A DNA stretch of 64,000 nt from Saccharothrix algeriensis (GTDB lineage Bacteria > Actinomycetota > Actinomycetes > Mycobacteriales > Pseudonocardiaceae). Made by a program: the position numbers and the translations under genes. The notes beneath the pieces were generated by a model that did not search any database, was not told where the DNA came from, and saw only the letters and a program-made list of their open reading frames with translations. Positions 7,895 to 16,397 of this stretch are shown in pieces (position 1 is the stretch's first letter; each line of letters opens with the position of its first letter). The DNA is taken from NCBI RefSeq assembly GCF_016907655.1, contig NZ_JAFBCL010000001.1, positions 2,294,001 to 2,358,000 of the forward strand. Direction: 5' to 3'.

Positions 7895-8655
7895 GGCGCG
7901 CTCCCGGGCGGGGCCCCTCCGTCCTCGGGAGTGTCGTCGGGGACGTGGTCCACGACCACGACCGTGACGTTGTCCCGCCCGCCGGCCGCCACCGCCTGCC
8001 GCACCAGCTCCTCGGCGGCGGCGCCCGGGTCGGGCGTGGCGCGCAGCACGGCGGCGATCCGGTCGTCGTCCAGCTCGCCGTTCAGCCCGTCGGAGCACAG
8101 CAGGAACCGCTCGCCGGCGACCGCCGGGATCACCAGGTGGTCGGGGTCGACCCCGTGGTGGACGCCCAGCGCCCGGGTGATCACGTTGCGGAACGGCGAG
8201 GTCCGCGCCTGCTCGGGGGTGAGCCGCCCGGCCGCCACCAGCTCGGCCGCCTCCGAGTGGTCCGCCGTCAGCAGCTCCAGCACGCCGCCGGCGTACCGGT
8301 ACACGCGCGAGTCGCCGAGGTTGAACACCACCCAGTGCGGTGACCCGGCCTGCGCCACCAGCGCCAGCCCGGTGACCGTCGAGCCCATCCCGGTCCGCTC
8401 CGGGTCCGCCTGCCCGGCCGCCCGGATGGCGGTGTTCGCCGCGGCCAGCGCGTCCCGGATGTCGTCCGGTCGCAGGTCGTCCCGCCCGTCCAGCGCCCGC
8501 AGGTGCTCGACGGCCATCGCGGAGGCCACCTCGCCGGCGGCGTGCCCGCCCATCCCGTCGGCCACGGCGAACACCGCCGAACCGACCAGCAGGCTGTCCT
8601 CATTGGACTCGCGCACCAACCCGATGTCGGACGCGGCACCAGTCCGCACGCCCAT
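7891..8655 (-). CDS. PP2C-family serine/threonine protein phosphatase
   Basis: 254 residues, a complete stand-alone PP2C (PPM) catalytic domain of the PstP/PrpC type. Metal-binding and catalytic motifs are all present: RESNEDS near the N-terminus, VADGMGGHAAGEVAS, NLGDSRVYR, LLCSDGLNGEL and the final GGRDNVTVVVVD. It removes phosphate from Ser/Thr of proteins phosphorylated by Hanks-type kinases and needs Mn or Mg. There is no membrane segment, so it is cytoplasmic. It is the first gene of a two-gene unit with the FHA protein (GTGA overlap). Its kinase partner must lie elsewhere. Confidence 0.94.
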   Translation of the reverse strand: MGVRTGAASDIGLVRESNEDSLLVGSAVFAVADGMGGHAAGEVASAMAVEHLRALDGRDDLRPDDIRDALAAANTAIRAAGQADPERTGMGSTVTGLALVAQAGSPHWVVFNLGDSRVYRYAGGVLELLTADHSEAAELVAAGRLTPEQARTSPFRNVITRALGVHHGVDPDHLVIPAVAGERFLLCSDGLNGELDDDRIAAVLRATPDPGAAAEELVRQAVAAGGRDNVTVVVVDHVPDDTPEDGGAPPGSAP

Positions 8656-8915
8656 GCATGGCCTCCTACCAGGGCAGTCGCACCGAAGACGACCGCCTCA
8701 CTCGCGTCTCACATCGCCGGCCGCTGCGAGATCGTTGCACGCACAGGGTGGAGCACCGGCCGCGGACGCGCGCACCCGGTGCCGGAACACCCCGGCCCGG
8801 ACCACCCCCGCACCCTGACGAAAGTCAGGGCGGCGCCGTGCCCTTCGGGTCGTGCTCCGCGCCGCCGCGCTTCCTAGCGTCACCGGCGTTGATCCGGAAC
8901 GACGGGGAGCGCGCA

Positions 8916-10382
8916 GTGGACAGTGGCAGGAGCCGAACGGTCACGGTCGCCGTGCTGGCCGTGCTGGCGGCGGTGTCGGCGGCGGTGTCGGCGCCCGGAA
9001 CGGCGGTCGGCGCGCCGGGCGGGCCCGACCTCGCGGCGATCGACCGCTTCGTCGCGGACTACGCCGAGGACGCCGCCTACCCCGGCGTCGCGGTCGCGAT
9101 CACCAGGGGCGACCGGGTGGTGCACGTCACCGGCCACGGCCGGGGGTCGTCGGGCGCGGCCGTGACGGGGTCGACGCCGATGCCCGTGGCGTCGGTCAGC
9201 AAGTCGTTCACGGCGCTGGCCGTGCTGCAGCTGGTGGAGCGGGGCAGGCTCGGGCTGGACGACCCGGTGGCCCGCCACCTGCCCGGCTTCCGCCTCGCGG
9301 ACCCGCGCGGGGCCGCGATCACCGTCCGCCACCTGCTCAGCCAGACCTCCGGCATCACCGACGGGACGCTGCCGGAGAAGAGCCTGCCGCAACCGCGCTC
9401 GCCCGCGGACGCCGTCACCCGCGCCAACGCCGCGACCCTCGCCACCGACCCGGGCACGCGGCACACCTACACCAACACCAACTTCCACCTGGCCGGGCGG
9501 CTGGTCGAGGCCGTGAGCGGCGAGCGCTACGCCGACTACCTCCGGCGCCACGTGTTCGGGCCCGCCGGCATGACGTCCACCACCGCCATCACCCTCACCC
9601 CCCGCGACCTGCCCGCCGGCGTCGAGAAGGGGCACGTTCACGCGTACGGGGCGTCGATCGCGGTGGCGGAGCCGGAGCGCTTCGTGGCGGGCTCCGACGA
9701 CGTGGTCACCACGGCCGAGGACATGGCGCGGTGGCTGGTCGTGCAGTCCAACGGCGGCCGGACCGCCGAGGGCGTGCGGCTGGTCTCGGCGGAGGGCGTC
9801 GAGGCGATGCACACGGCGGCGGACCCGCGCTGGACGTACGGCATGGGCTGGGACACCTACGGCGGGCGCGTGCGGCACGGCGGCATCTGGTTCACCTACG
9901 CGGCGGGCCAGGTCCTGCTGCCCTCCGGCTACGGCATCGCCGTGATGGCCAACAGCGGTGTCGCCCTGGGCAACGAGGGGACCGGCGGGTTGGAGGACGG
10001 CCTGGCGGTGCTGCTGGAGGGCGGGGTCCCGGAGACCCGCTCGCGGTGGGCCGTCGACCTGGTCCTGGCCGCCCTGACCGCGTCGAGCGCGGTGCTGGGC
10101 GTCCGCGCCCTCCGGCGCACCGCCGCGTGGGCGCCGCGCCGCCCGTGGTGGCGGCAGGCGCTGCGGCAGGCGCACCGGCTCGTGCCGATCGCCGCCCTGG
10201 TCGCGTTGCCGGACCTCGCGGGGCTGCTGTACCCGGGCGGCCGGGACATCACGCACGCCCAGCTCGCCCACTACTCGCCCGCCCTGGTCGCCTGGCTGGT
10301 GGTGGCGAGCGCCGTGAACGCCGCCGTGCTGGTCACCCGGGCCGTGGCGCTGGTGCGGCTGCGCCGAGTGGCCGCGGGGTAG
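8916..10382 (+). CDS. serine hydrolase (class C beta-lactamase/D-peptidase fold) with C-terminal membrane segments
   Basis: 488 residues. A hydrophobic N-terminal segment (about 8-28, ending near TAVGAPGG) acts as signal peptide. The beta-lactamase-related domain carries S93-V-S-K96 (SxxK), a Tyr-Thr-Asn motif (YxN) in HTYTNTNF and a HGG third motif. After about residue 370 three hydrophobic segments follow, so the enzyme is probably exported and held in the membrane. Such proteins hydrolyse peptides, esters or D-amino-acid bonds; the substrate is unknown. The GTG at 8916 is chosen for its GGGGAG ribosome site. A sensor kinase begins five bases after the stop, so the hydrolase and the two-component system probably form one operon. 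Confidence 0.87.
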   Translation: MDSGRSRTVTVAVLAVLAAVSAAVSAPGTAVGAPGGPDLAAIDRFVADYAEDAAYPGVAVAITRGDRVVHVTGHGRGSSGAAVTGSTPMPVASVSKSFTALAVLQLVERGRLGLDDPVARHLPGFRLADPRGAAITVRHLLSQTSGITDGTLPEKSLPQPRSPADAVTRANAATLATDPGTRHTYTNTNFHLAGRLVEAVSGERYADYLRRHVFGPAGMTSTTAITLTPRDLPAGVEKGHVHAYGASIAVAEPERFVAGSDDVVTTAEDMARWLVVQSNGGRTAEGVRLVSAEGVEAMHTAADPRWTYGMGWDTYGGRVRHGGIWFTYAAGQVLLPSGYGIAVMANSGVALGNEGTGGLEDGLAVLLEGGVPETRSRWAVDLVLAALTASSAVLGVRALRRTAAWAPRRPWWRQALRQAHRLVPIAALVALPDLAGLLYPGGRDITHAQLAHYSPALVAWLVVASAVNAAVLVTRAVALVRLRRVAAG

Positions 10383-10387
10383 CGTCG

Positions 10388-11476
10388 GTGGCCGTGAGGA
10401 TCCCGCGGACCCGGTGGGCGCACGTGCCGCCGTGGGCGGTGGCCGTGCTGGTGGCGCTGCTGACCGCCATCGCCCTGTCCGCGGACGGGCCGACCGGGTG
10501 GGCCTTCGCGGGGGCCGTCCTCGCGCCGGCGGTCGCGGCGGCGCTGCTCGGCCCGCGCCCGGCGGTGGCGCTGGGCGTGTGCGCGGCCACCGCCTCGGCG
10601 CTGGCGGCGGCGGTGGACGACGCGGTGCCGCCGTGGAGCGTGGCCCTGGCCGCCGCCCTGGGCGTGCTCGCGTTCCTGGCCGGTCGCCGGTCGCCCCGCC
10701 CGGGACCGGCCCTCGCGGCGTTCGGGGTCGGCCTCCTCCCGCCGGTCCTCGTCGGCGCGGGCGCGTGGGCCGCGGGGCTGTTCCTGCTGTCCGCCGCCGT
10801 GGCGCTGCCCTGGCTGATCGGCCGCTCGGCCCGGCAGCAGGCCGACCTGGCGGCGGCGGCAGCGGCGCACGTCCACCTCCGGGAGCGCGCGCGGATCGCG
10901 CACGACGTGCACGACACCCTCGGGCACGAGCTGAGCCTGCTGGCGCTGCGGGCCGGGGCGCTGGAACTGGCGCCCGACCTGGCCGAGGGCCACCGGGCGG
11001 CCGTGGCGGACCTGCGCGCCGCCGCCGCCACCGCCACCGAGCGGCTGGCCGAGCTGGTGGCCCTGCTGCGCGCCGGCGAGCCGCCGCCGGTGGACCCGGC
11101 CCCCGAGGACGTGGAGACCCTGGTGGCCCGGGCGGTGGCGGCGGGCGTGCCGGCCACCGTGGACTGGGCGGGCCCGCGGTCGCTGCCCCACCTCGCCGAC
11201 CGCACCGCGCGGCACGTGGTGCGGGAGGCGCTGACCAACGCCGCGAAGCACGCACCCGGCTCCCCGGTCCGCGTCCGGGTGGTGAACACCGGCTCGGCGA
11301 CGACGGTGTCGGTGACCAACGCCGTGCCGGCGGCGGCGCGGCGGGGACCGGGCGGGCGCGCGGGCCTGACCGCGCTGCGGGAGCGCGTCCGGCTGGTCGG
11401 CGGCACGTTCGAGGCGGGCCGGGGCGACGGCGGCTTCCGGGTGGTCGCCACCCTGCCGCACGAGGGGGGACCGTGA
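10388..11476 (+). CDS. NarL-class sensor histidine kinase
   Basis: 362 residues. Five to six hydrophobic segments fill residues 10-150, followed by a HisKA_3 dimerisation domain with the phospho-accepting H175 in RIAHDVHDTLGHELS and a HATPase_c domain with the N box REALTNAAKHAPG and a terminal GLTALRERVRLVGG. There is no extracellular sensor domain of size, so the membrane region itself may sense an envelope signal. GTG at 10388 is preferred (GGGG upstream, 5 bases after the previous stop); GTG at 10394 is the alternative. The stop overlaps the response regulator start as GTGA. The usual Asp-Asp-Gly of the G1 box is replaced by a shorter asparagine form, common in this subgroup. Confidence 0.9.
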   Translation: MAVRIPRTRWAHVPPWAVAVLVALLTAIALSADGPTGWAFAGAVLAPAVAAALLGPRPAVALGVCAATASALAAAVDDAVPPWSVALAAALGVLAFLAGRRSPRPGPALAAFGVGLLPPVLVGAGAWAAGLFLLSAAVALPWLIGRSARQQADLAAAAAAHVHLRERARIAHDVHDTLGHELSLLALRAGALELAPDLAEGHRAAVADLRAAAATATERLAELVALLRAGEPPPVDPAPEDVETLVARAVAAGVPATVDWAGPRSLPHLADRTARHVVREALTNAAKHAPGSPVRVRVVNTGSATTVSVTNAVPAAARRGPGGRAGLTALRERVRLVGGTFEAGRGDGGFRVVATLPHEGGP

Positions 11477-12126
11477 TCCGGGTGCTGCTGGCCGACGACG
11501 AGGCCATGATCCGGGCCGGCGTGCGGGCCATCCTGGCCGCCGACCCGGCCGTGGCGGTGGTCGCCGAGGCCGCCGACGGCCGGGAGGCGGTGGAGCTGGC
11601 CCTGGCGCACCGGCCGGACGTGGCGCTGCTGGACGTCCGGATGCCCGTGCTGGACGGCCTGACCGCGGCGGCCGAGATCGCCCGCGCCGCGCCGGCGGTC
11701 GCGGTGGCCATCCTGACCACCTTCGGCGACGACGAGTACCTGGCGCGGGCGCTGGACGGCGGCGCGCAGGGCTTCCTGCTCAAGTCCGGCGACCCGCGCG
11801 AGCTGCTGGCGGGCGTGCACGCGGTGGCGGGCGGCGGCGCCTACCTGGCCCCGGCGGTGGCGGCACGGGTGATCGCCGGCCTGCGCACCACCCGCCTGAC
11901 CCGCGCGGCGACCGCCCGGACCAGGACCGACGCGCTGACCCGGCGCGAGCGGGAGGTCCTGGCGCTGCTGGCGGCGGGCCTGTCCAACGCCGCGATCGCC
12001 GCCCGCCTGGACCTGGTGGAGGGCACGGTGAAGGGCCACGTGAGCACCATCCTGACCCGCCTGGGCCTGGCCAACCGCGTCCAGGCCGCGATCCTGGCCC
12101 ACGAAGCGGGGCTCACCGCCGACTGA
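11473..12126 (+). CDS. NarL/LuxR-family response regulator
   Basis: 217 residues. The receiver domain (1-120) has the acidic pair DDE near residue 9, the phosphorylation site D54 in ALLDVRMP and the conserved Lys in FLLKSGDP. The C-terminal LuxR helix-turn-helix (about 150-212) reads LTRREREVLALLAAGLSNAA and GTVKGHVSTIL. It is the partner of the sensor kinase immediately upstream (4-base overlap), and the set probably controls the upstream serine hydrolase or envelope functions (inference). The long linker RLTRAATARTRT between domains is basic. Cytoplasmic, DNA-binding. Confidence 0.95.
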   Translation: MIRVLLADDEAMIRAGVRAILAADPAVAVVAEAADGREAVELALAHRPDVALLDVRMPVLDGLTAAAEIARAAPAVAVAILTTFGDDEYLARALDGGAQGFLLKSGDPRELLAGVHAVAGGGAYLAPAVAARVIAGLRTTRLTRAATARTRTDALTRREREVLALLAAGLSNAAIAARLDLVEGTVKGHVSTILTRLGLANRVQAAILAHEAGLTAD

Positions 12127-12169
12127 GCGGCCGGGCCCGGTCGCGCCCGCGCCGGGGCGGGGTGGCGGC

Positions 12170-12532
12170 CTACCCGGCCTCCCCCTCGGCCTCCCGGGCC
12201 TTGCGCCGCTGCTCCTCGGCACGCGCGCGGCACCGGCGGAGGAACTCCGCGTCCGACTCGGAGTCGGACGCGGCGAACCGGCCGGGGCGGTCGTACTCGG
12301 GGAAGGCGGGCGCGCCGCGCTCGTAGGCCCGCGGCGCGCGGACCACCCCCGCCGGCCGGCCCGCGACCAGCCAGGCGATCGACCCCACCAGCGGGAAGAA
12401 CAGCACGATCAGCAACCAGCCGAACTTCGGCAGGTTGCGGGCGTCGCCGTCGTCGGTCGTGATGACGTCGACCAGGCAGAACAGCCACAGGCCCAGCGTG
12501 AGCACGCCGAAGAGGCCCCCGAAGTAGAACAT
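12170..12532 (-). CDS. small membrane protein with PLDc_N-type domain
   Basis: 120 residues. Two transmembrane helices (about 3-22 and 38-57) flank a short loop, with the second helix reading LIVLFFPLVGSIAWLVAGRP, characteristic of the phospholipase D nuclease N-terminal (PLDc_N) small membrane proteins common in actinobacteria. The C-terminal half is charged and ends in a basic helix. The ATG at 12532 follows GGGGG with a 9-base spacer; a TTG nine bases further upstream is possible. It converges on the response regulator. No enzymatic function is expected, and the role is unknown. Confidence 0.8.
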   Translation of the reverse strand: MFYFGGLFGVLTLGLWLFCLVDVITTDDGDARNLPKFGWLLIVLFFPLVGSIAWLVAGRPAGVVRAPRAYERGAPAFPEYDRPGRFAASDSESDAEFLRRCRARAEEQRRKAREAEGEAG

Positions 12533-12711
12533 CGCCAACAACCCCCAAAGTCGTTGACGCAGAGTAGCGCAGAGCGCACAACCGGCATACGCGGAATACG
12601 GGTGAGGGACCGCTATTCGTGGTGAGGTCGACAGATCCCGCTCACGAGTCCTCGTCGGCGCGACTACCCGGCGTGGTCACGGGTGGAACCGGACCGAGGC
12701 GACCGCGGACC

Positions 12712-12831
12712 TCACAGCAGGACGTTGAGCAGCACGGTGAGCAGGATCGACGCCACGATCGAGATGACCAGCATCGTCAGGCAGCCCGCCCGCCCACCCA
12801 GGAACTCGACCCGGGTGTTGCCGAAGCGCAT
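12712..12831 (-). CDS. 39-residue single-span membrane peptide
   Basis: A very short gene: MRFGNTRVEFLGGRAGCLT followed by a hydrophobic helix to the C-terminus (ISIVASILLTVLLNVLL in part). A strong ribosome site GGGGAGG lies 6 bases before the ATG, and the reading frame ends in TGA at 12712. Small hydrophobic proteins of this form recur in actinobacterial genomes. I recognise the style but know no function. It stands alone between a PLDc_N-type gene and the MarR gene. Confidence 0.65.
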   Translation of the reverse strand: MRFGNTRVEFLGGRAGCLTMLVISIVASILLTVLLNVLL

Positions 12832-12971
12832 GACCAGCCTCCCCGTCCGCCCAGGTCCCGCCCTGCGCCGTAGACGACACGGGTACCGCCGGGGCGCCCG
12901 CTCATGTGCGCACCGCCGCGGATCACCCGTTCGGTGCAAGCGATCCGGCGCGGGGGCAGGGCGCCCGACCG

Positions 12972-13442
12972 TCAGCCGGACCCGTCCCGGAAGTGGCGGA
13001 CCTCCTCGTCGGTCTGCCGCGTGGCGGTCTCCACGAACCGCAGCAGGGCCGCCAACTCGCCGTCGTCGAGGCTTGCCAGGGCCTGGCGGTGGCGGTCGTT
13101 CAGGCTGTCGTAGAGGCGGCCGACGCGCTCCACCGCGCTGTCGACCGGCTCGATGAGCACCTTGCGCCGGTCGTGCTCGTCGGGCACCCGGCGCGCGTAC
13201 CCGGCGCGCACGAGGCGTTCGATCATCCGCGACGCCGAACCGCTGGTCAGGTTGACGCGGCGGGCCAGCTCGCCCGGGGTGGCCGGGCCGTGGTTGGCCA
13301 GCACGTACAGCGCCTGGAGGTCGGTCCAGGTCATGCCCAGCCGCTCGGCGATCAGCCCGTTGAGCTGGACGACCGGGATCTGCCACCGGGCGATGGCCCG
13401 CAGGACCTCCGACCGCCGGCCCTCCGGCGACCGGTCCGCCAC
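12972..13442 (-). CDS. MarR-family transcriptional regulator
   Basis: 156 residues with the MarR winged-helix core: LQALYVLANHGPATPGELAR, the recognition helix TSGSASRMIERLVRAGY and the wing RRVPDEHDRRKVLIEP. The GTG at 13442 is chosen because GGAGG lies five bases upstream; longer reading (GTG 13454 or 13472) lacks a ribosome site. It is divergent from the P450 gene, and the 120-base gap holds a palindrome (13515-13527) and related half-sites, so it probably represses both itself and the P450. Ligand unknown. Confidence 0.9.
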   Translation of the reverse strand: MADRSPEGRRSEVLRAIARWQIPVVQLNGLIAERLGMTWTDLQALYVLANHGPATPGELARRVNLTSGSASRMIERLVRAGYARRVPDEHDRRKVLIEPVDSAVERVGRLYDSLNDRHRQALASLDDGELAALLRFVETATRQTDEEVRHFRDGSG

Positions 13443-13514
13443 GACTTCCTCCACCGGCTCAGCGTACTGCACCGCACAGCCACTGCATAGGACAGCATCT
13501 GCTTCACACAGTAT

Positions 13515-13527
13515 CTGCGTGACGCAG
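13515..13527. promoter_or_regulatory. palindrome in the MarR/P450 intergenic region
   Basis: CTGCGT-G-ACGCAG is a perfect 6-base inverted repeat about a single central base, immediately upstream of a TATATT box (13529-13534) that could be the -10 of the P450 gene. Similar half-sites (ATCTGC) occur at about 13496 and 13513. It is a likely MarR binding site, by position only. Confidence 0.5.
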
Positions 13528-13565
13528 CTATATTGGGGCGACTCCCGGCTCCCGAAAGGCACACC

Positions 13566-14690
13566 ATGTCGGACGCACCCGTCGTCAGCTGCCCGTTCTC
13601 CGCGTGGACCCGCCGGCTCGACGACCCGGAGCCGCCCCGGACCGGACCGCGGGAAGCCCCCGTGGTCCGGGCCACGGCCCCGGCGGGCGGACCGGTCTGG
13701 ATCGTCACCGACGCCGACCTCGCCCGCGAGGTCCTGGCCGACCCCCGGTTCGCCAAGGACCCCGCGCTGGCGCCCGCGCACTGGGACCCCCGCACGGCCG
13801 GCCTGGAACCCACCGCCGCCGAGCAGCTCTCGGTGACCACGCTCGACGGCGCGGCGCACGTCCGGCTGCGGCGGGCGTTCGCGCCGCTGTTCGGGCCGGC
13901 GCGGCTGCGGGCGGCCTACCCCCGGGTGCTCGCCACCGCGCGGCGGCTGCTCGCGCGCCTCGGCCCCGACGAGGTCGACCTCGTCCAGGACTTCACCACC
14001 CGCTACCCCCTGGCCGTCCTGTGCGACCTCCTCGGGGTCGGGCCCGAGCACGTCGACGCGGCGATCGACGCCTGCCGCCTATTGCACGCCGACTACCCGG
14101 CCCACGTCGGCGAGGCCATGGCCGGCTTCGCGGACCTGGCGACCGCCGCGCTCGCCGGCGGCGGAGCGGTCGCCGGACTGGCCGCGCGGATGCCCCCGGG
14201 CAGCACGCCGCGGGACCTCCACTACCAGGTCTTCACGCTCCTGTTCGCCGGGCAGCTCACGACCGACCTCACCGCCGGGTTCCTCGTGGCGCGCCTGCTC
14301 GGCGACCCGACCGCCCCCGGCGACGACGACGACCTCGTCCGGGACACCCTCCGCGAGCACCCGCCGGCGCCCTTCACCCTGTGGCGCTTCACCTCGACCG
14401 GGGTCGACCTCGCCGGGACGCGCCTGCCCGCCCGCTCGCCCGTCCTCGTCGACATCCGGACCGCCGGCCGGGGTCTCGGGCGCGACGCCGCCGACCTCGT
14501 CTTCGGCGCGGGCCCGCACCACTGCCCCGGCGCCCGGTTGGCCCACCTCGAACTGCGCGCGCTCGCCGGGGCGATCCGGGCCCACCACCCCCGCGCCCGG
14601 CTGGCCGTGCCGTACCGGGACCTGCGCCACAGCTCGCCGGGCGGCATCGCGGGCAGCCGCCTGCGCGAACTCCCCGTTCGGCTGCGGTGA
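13566..14690 (+). CDS. atypical cytochrome P450
   Basis: 374 residues, slightly shorter than the usual 395-420 of bacterial P450s. The haem-binding loop is intact, FGAGPHHCPG, with the axial Cys at C320. Two other hallmarks deviate: the I-helix reads A228-G-Q-L-T-T, lacking the usual acidic residue before Thr, and the K-helix ExxR motif is D260-T-L-R263. The region between them is compressed. The protein therefore binds haem but may not use the standard oxygen-activation route. It is divergent from a MarR regulator and followed 78 bases later by a catalase-like gene. Substrate unknown; redox partners are not encoded here. Confidence 0.85.
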   Translation: MSDAPVVSCPFSAWTRRLDDPEPPRTGPREAPVVRATAPAGGPVWIVTDADLAREVLADPRFAKDPALAPAHWDPRTAGLEPTAAEQLSVTTLDGAAHVRLRRAFAPLFGPARLRAAYPRVLATARRLLARLGPDEVDLVQDFTTRYPLAVLCDLLGVGPEHVDAAIDACRLLHADYPAHVGEAMAGFADLATAALAGGGAVAGLAARMPPGSTPRDLHYQVFTLLFAGQLTTDLTAGFLVARLLGDPTAPGDDDDLVRDTLREHPPAPFTLWRFTSTGVDLAGTRLPARSPVLVDIRTAGRGLGRDAADLVFGAGPHHCPGARLAHLELRALAGAIRAHHPRARLAVPYRDLRHSSPGGIAGSRLRELPVRLR

Positions 14691-14768
14691 GCGCTCCCCC
14701 GCCCGCCGGCGGTGTGACGCCGGCGGGCTGGGGAACCCCAGTCGGGCCCGACCGACGGAGGGGTCGCC

Positions 14769-15491
14769 ATGAACACCGCCGCGCAGACGTCGCCGGTCCG
14801 CCACGGGACCGGCGCGCCGACCCGGTTCGTCACCGGTTTGGTCAGGGTGGGCGCCGCGCTCCGCGGCAAGCGCCTGTTCCACCCGCACGGCGTGGTGTTC
14901 GACGCCGTGTTCACCGTGTCGCGGGCGCAGCGCTTCGGCGTGCCGCTGCTCGACCGGCCCGCGGAGCACCGGGCGCTGGTGCGCCTGTCCAAGGCCGTCT
15001 CCACCCCGCGCGCCCTGCCGGACGTGCTCGGCCTGGCCGTCCGCGTGGTCGACGCCGACGGCGAGGGCTCCCCGCTGGACCTGGCGCTGGCCACGACCGG
15101 CAGCCGCCCCGTGCTCCGCCACCTGCTGACGCCCCGCCGCGACTTCGCCACCACCTTCACGTCGCTGCTGCCCTACCGGGTCGGCGGGCGGACCCGGCTC
15201 CTGGCCGCGATCCCCGCCGACCCGGACCGCCGCCTCCCCGTCGACCTGGCCGCGCTGGCGCGCACGACCCGACCGATCACCTACCGCGTCGCGGTGGCCG
15301 GGCCGGTCGGCCGCTGGCAACCGGTCGCCACCCTCACCCTGCTCGGGCCGTGCCGGGGCGGCGAGGACCCCGCCTTCGACGTCGTGGCCCACGCGCTGGA
15401 CCGGCTCCACCCGCACGGCCGGCTCAACCGGCTCCGCGGCCCGACCTACCGCGCCTCCCAGCGCGCCCGGGGCGCGGCCGGGCACCGCTGA
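14769..15491 (+). CDS. catalase-like (haem catalase superfamily) small protein
   Basis: 240 residues. The pattern GKRLFHPHGVVFDAVFTV, then RLSKAV, DVLGLAVRVVDADG and RHLLTPRRDF resembles a group of short actinobacterial proteins related to the catalase beta-barrel core (often loosely annotated as catalase or phosphodiesterase). It is far shorter than a true catalase (about 480) and the distal His/Asn set cannot be assigned with certainty, so activity is uncertain. A GGAGGGG ribosome site precedes the ATG. It may be cotranscribed with the P450, which would put two haem-type proteins in one unit (inference). Confidence 0.6.
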   Translation: MNTAAQTSPVRHGTGAPTRFVTGLVRVGAALRGKRLFHPHGVVFDAVFTVSRAQRFGVPLLDRPAEHRALVRLSKAVSTPRALPDVLGLAVRVVDADGEGSPLDLALATTGSRPVLRHLLTPRRDFATTFTSLLPYRVGGRTRLLAAIPADPDRRLPVDLAALARTTRPITYRVAVAGPVGRWQPVATLTLLGPCRGGEDPAFDVVAHALDRLHPHGRLNRLRGPTYRASQRARGAAGHR

Positions 15492-15503
15492 GCGGCCCGC
15501 CGC

Positions 15504-16340
15504 TCAGGCGGGTGACGGGCGGGCGGCCCACGCCGTGCGGCTGCCGCGGACGGCCAGGTCGCCGCGGCGCGACAGGGACTCCGGGGTGTCGTCGGCCAGC
15601 AGGCGGTCGAGGGCGTCGCGGTCGTCCGCCGCCAGCCGGTCGCCGTGGGCGGAGCGCAGGGCGCCCAGCAGGGTGCGCGCGTAGCGCGCGGCGGCGCGCG
15701 GCGCCGGGTCCACCTCGACGGGGAAGCCGCGCTGCCCGACGACCTCGAACCCCGCCCGCTCCAGGTGGGGGCGCCAGTCCGGGTGCGCGTTCCACCCCGC
15801 CCGCGCGGCCACCTCGTGGCAGCGCGCCTCCAAACCGGGCCGGCCGACGCCGACGTCGTCGGGGAGGAAGCGCGGCAGCCCGTCCATCTCGACGACCACG
15901 ACCAGGCCGTCCGGCCCCAGCGCCGCGCGGAGGTCGCCGAGCAGCCGGTCGGGGTGCTCGACGTGGTGCAGCGACGAGGACGCCCACACCAGGTCCACCG
16001 GGCCGATCGGGGGCCAGGCGGCGTCCAGGTCCGCCGCCACGACCCGCAGCCGGTCGGTCAGGCCCTGCCGGAGCGCCGCGGCCCTGAGCCGGTCGAGCAC
16101 CACCGGCGACCGGTCGATCGCGACGAGCCGCGCGTGCTCGAAGCGCCGGGCCAGGGCCACCGTGCCGACCCCGGTGCCCGCGCCTGCGTCGGCGATGGTC
16201 CGCGGGTCGCCGGGCACGTGCCCGGCGACCCACCCGGTCAGCTCGTCCAGGTACGGGCCGAACACCTCGGCGTCCAGGTCGAGCACGTCGGCCATCCCCG
16301 ACTCGTCGTGGTGGTGGTGGTGTGCGTGGTGTTGGTGCAT
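15504..16340 (-). CDS. class I SAM-dependent methyltransferase with His-rich N-terminus
   Basis: 278 residues. Eight of the first eleven residues are His (MHQHHAHHHHHD), a possible metal-binding tail. The Rossmann SAM-binding domain follows with motif I DAGAGTGVGTVALARR, the acidic end of strand 2 (VAIDRSP) and motif post-II/IV around VDLVWASSSLHHVEHP, as in ubiquinone/menaquinone-type and small-molecule methyltransferases. It is divergent from an XRE-cupin regulator with only 47 bases between, so that regulator probably controls it. The His tail and a regulator gene next door suggest metal or metalloid response, but no substrate can be deduced. Confidence 0.85.
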   Translation of the reverse strand: MHQHHAHHHHHDESGMADVLDLDAEVFGPYLDELTGWVAGHVPGDPRTIADAGAGTGVGTVALARRFEHARLVAIDRSPVVLDRLRAAALRQGLTDRLRVVAADLDAAWPPIGPVDLVWASSSLHHVEHPDRLLGDLRAALGPDGLVVVVEMDGLPRFLPDDVGVGRPGLEARCHEVAARAGWNAHPDWRPHLERAGFEVVGQRGFPVEVDPAPRAAARYARTLLGALRSAHGDRLAADDRDALDRLLADDTPESLSRRGDLAVRGSRTAWAARPSPA

Positions 16341-16380
16341 GACTCCAAGCTAGGCGCTTCCTGCGTGACTGGCATACACT

Positions 16381-16397
16381 CTTGCGCGTGGAGCAAG
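16381..16397. promoter_or_regulatory. inverted repeat over the XRE-cupin start, candidate operator
   Basis: CTTGC (16381-16385) and GCAAG (16393-16397) form a 5-base inverted repeat with a 7-base centre that contains the GTG start (16388). A TACACT box (16375-16380) immediately upstream could be a -10 element giving a leaderless transcript. The site lies between divergent genes and would suit an autoregulating XRE protein. Confidence 0.4.

Noticed and set aside
7003-8343. A plus-strand frame opposite the FHA/PP2C genes with Pro/Arg-rich repeats
   Set aside because: It is the antisense image of the Pro-Ala-Gln repeat in the FHA gene; no start context or family similarity.
8852-11476. One continuous open frame spanning the serine hydrolase and the sensor kinase
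   Set aside because: Only the part after 10388 is meaningful (kinase). Before that the frame is a shadow of the hydrolase gene, which has SxxK, YxN and HGG motifs in its own frame.
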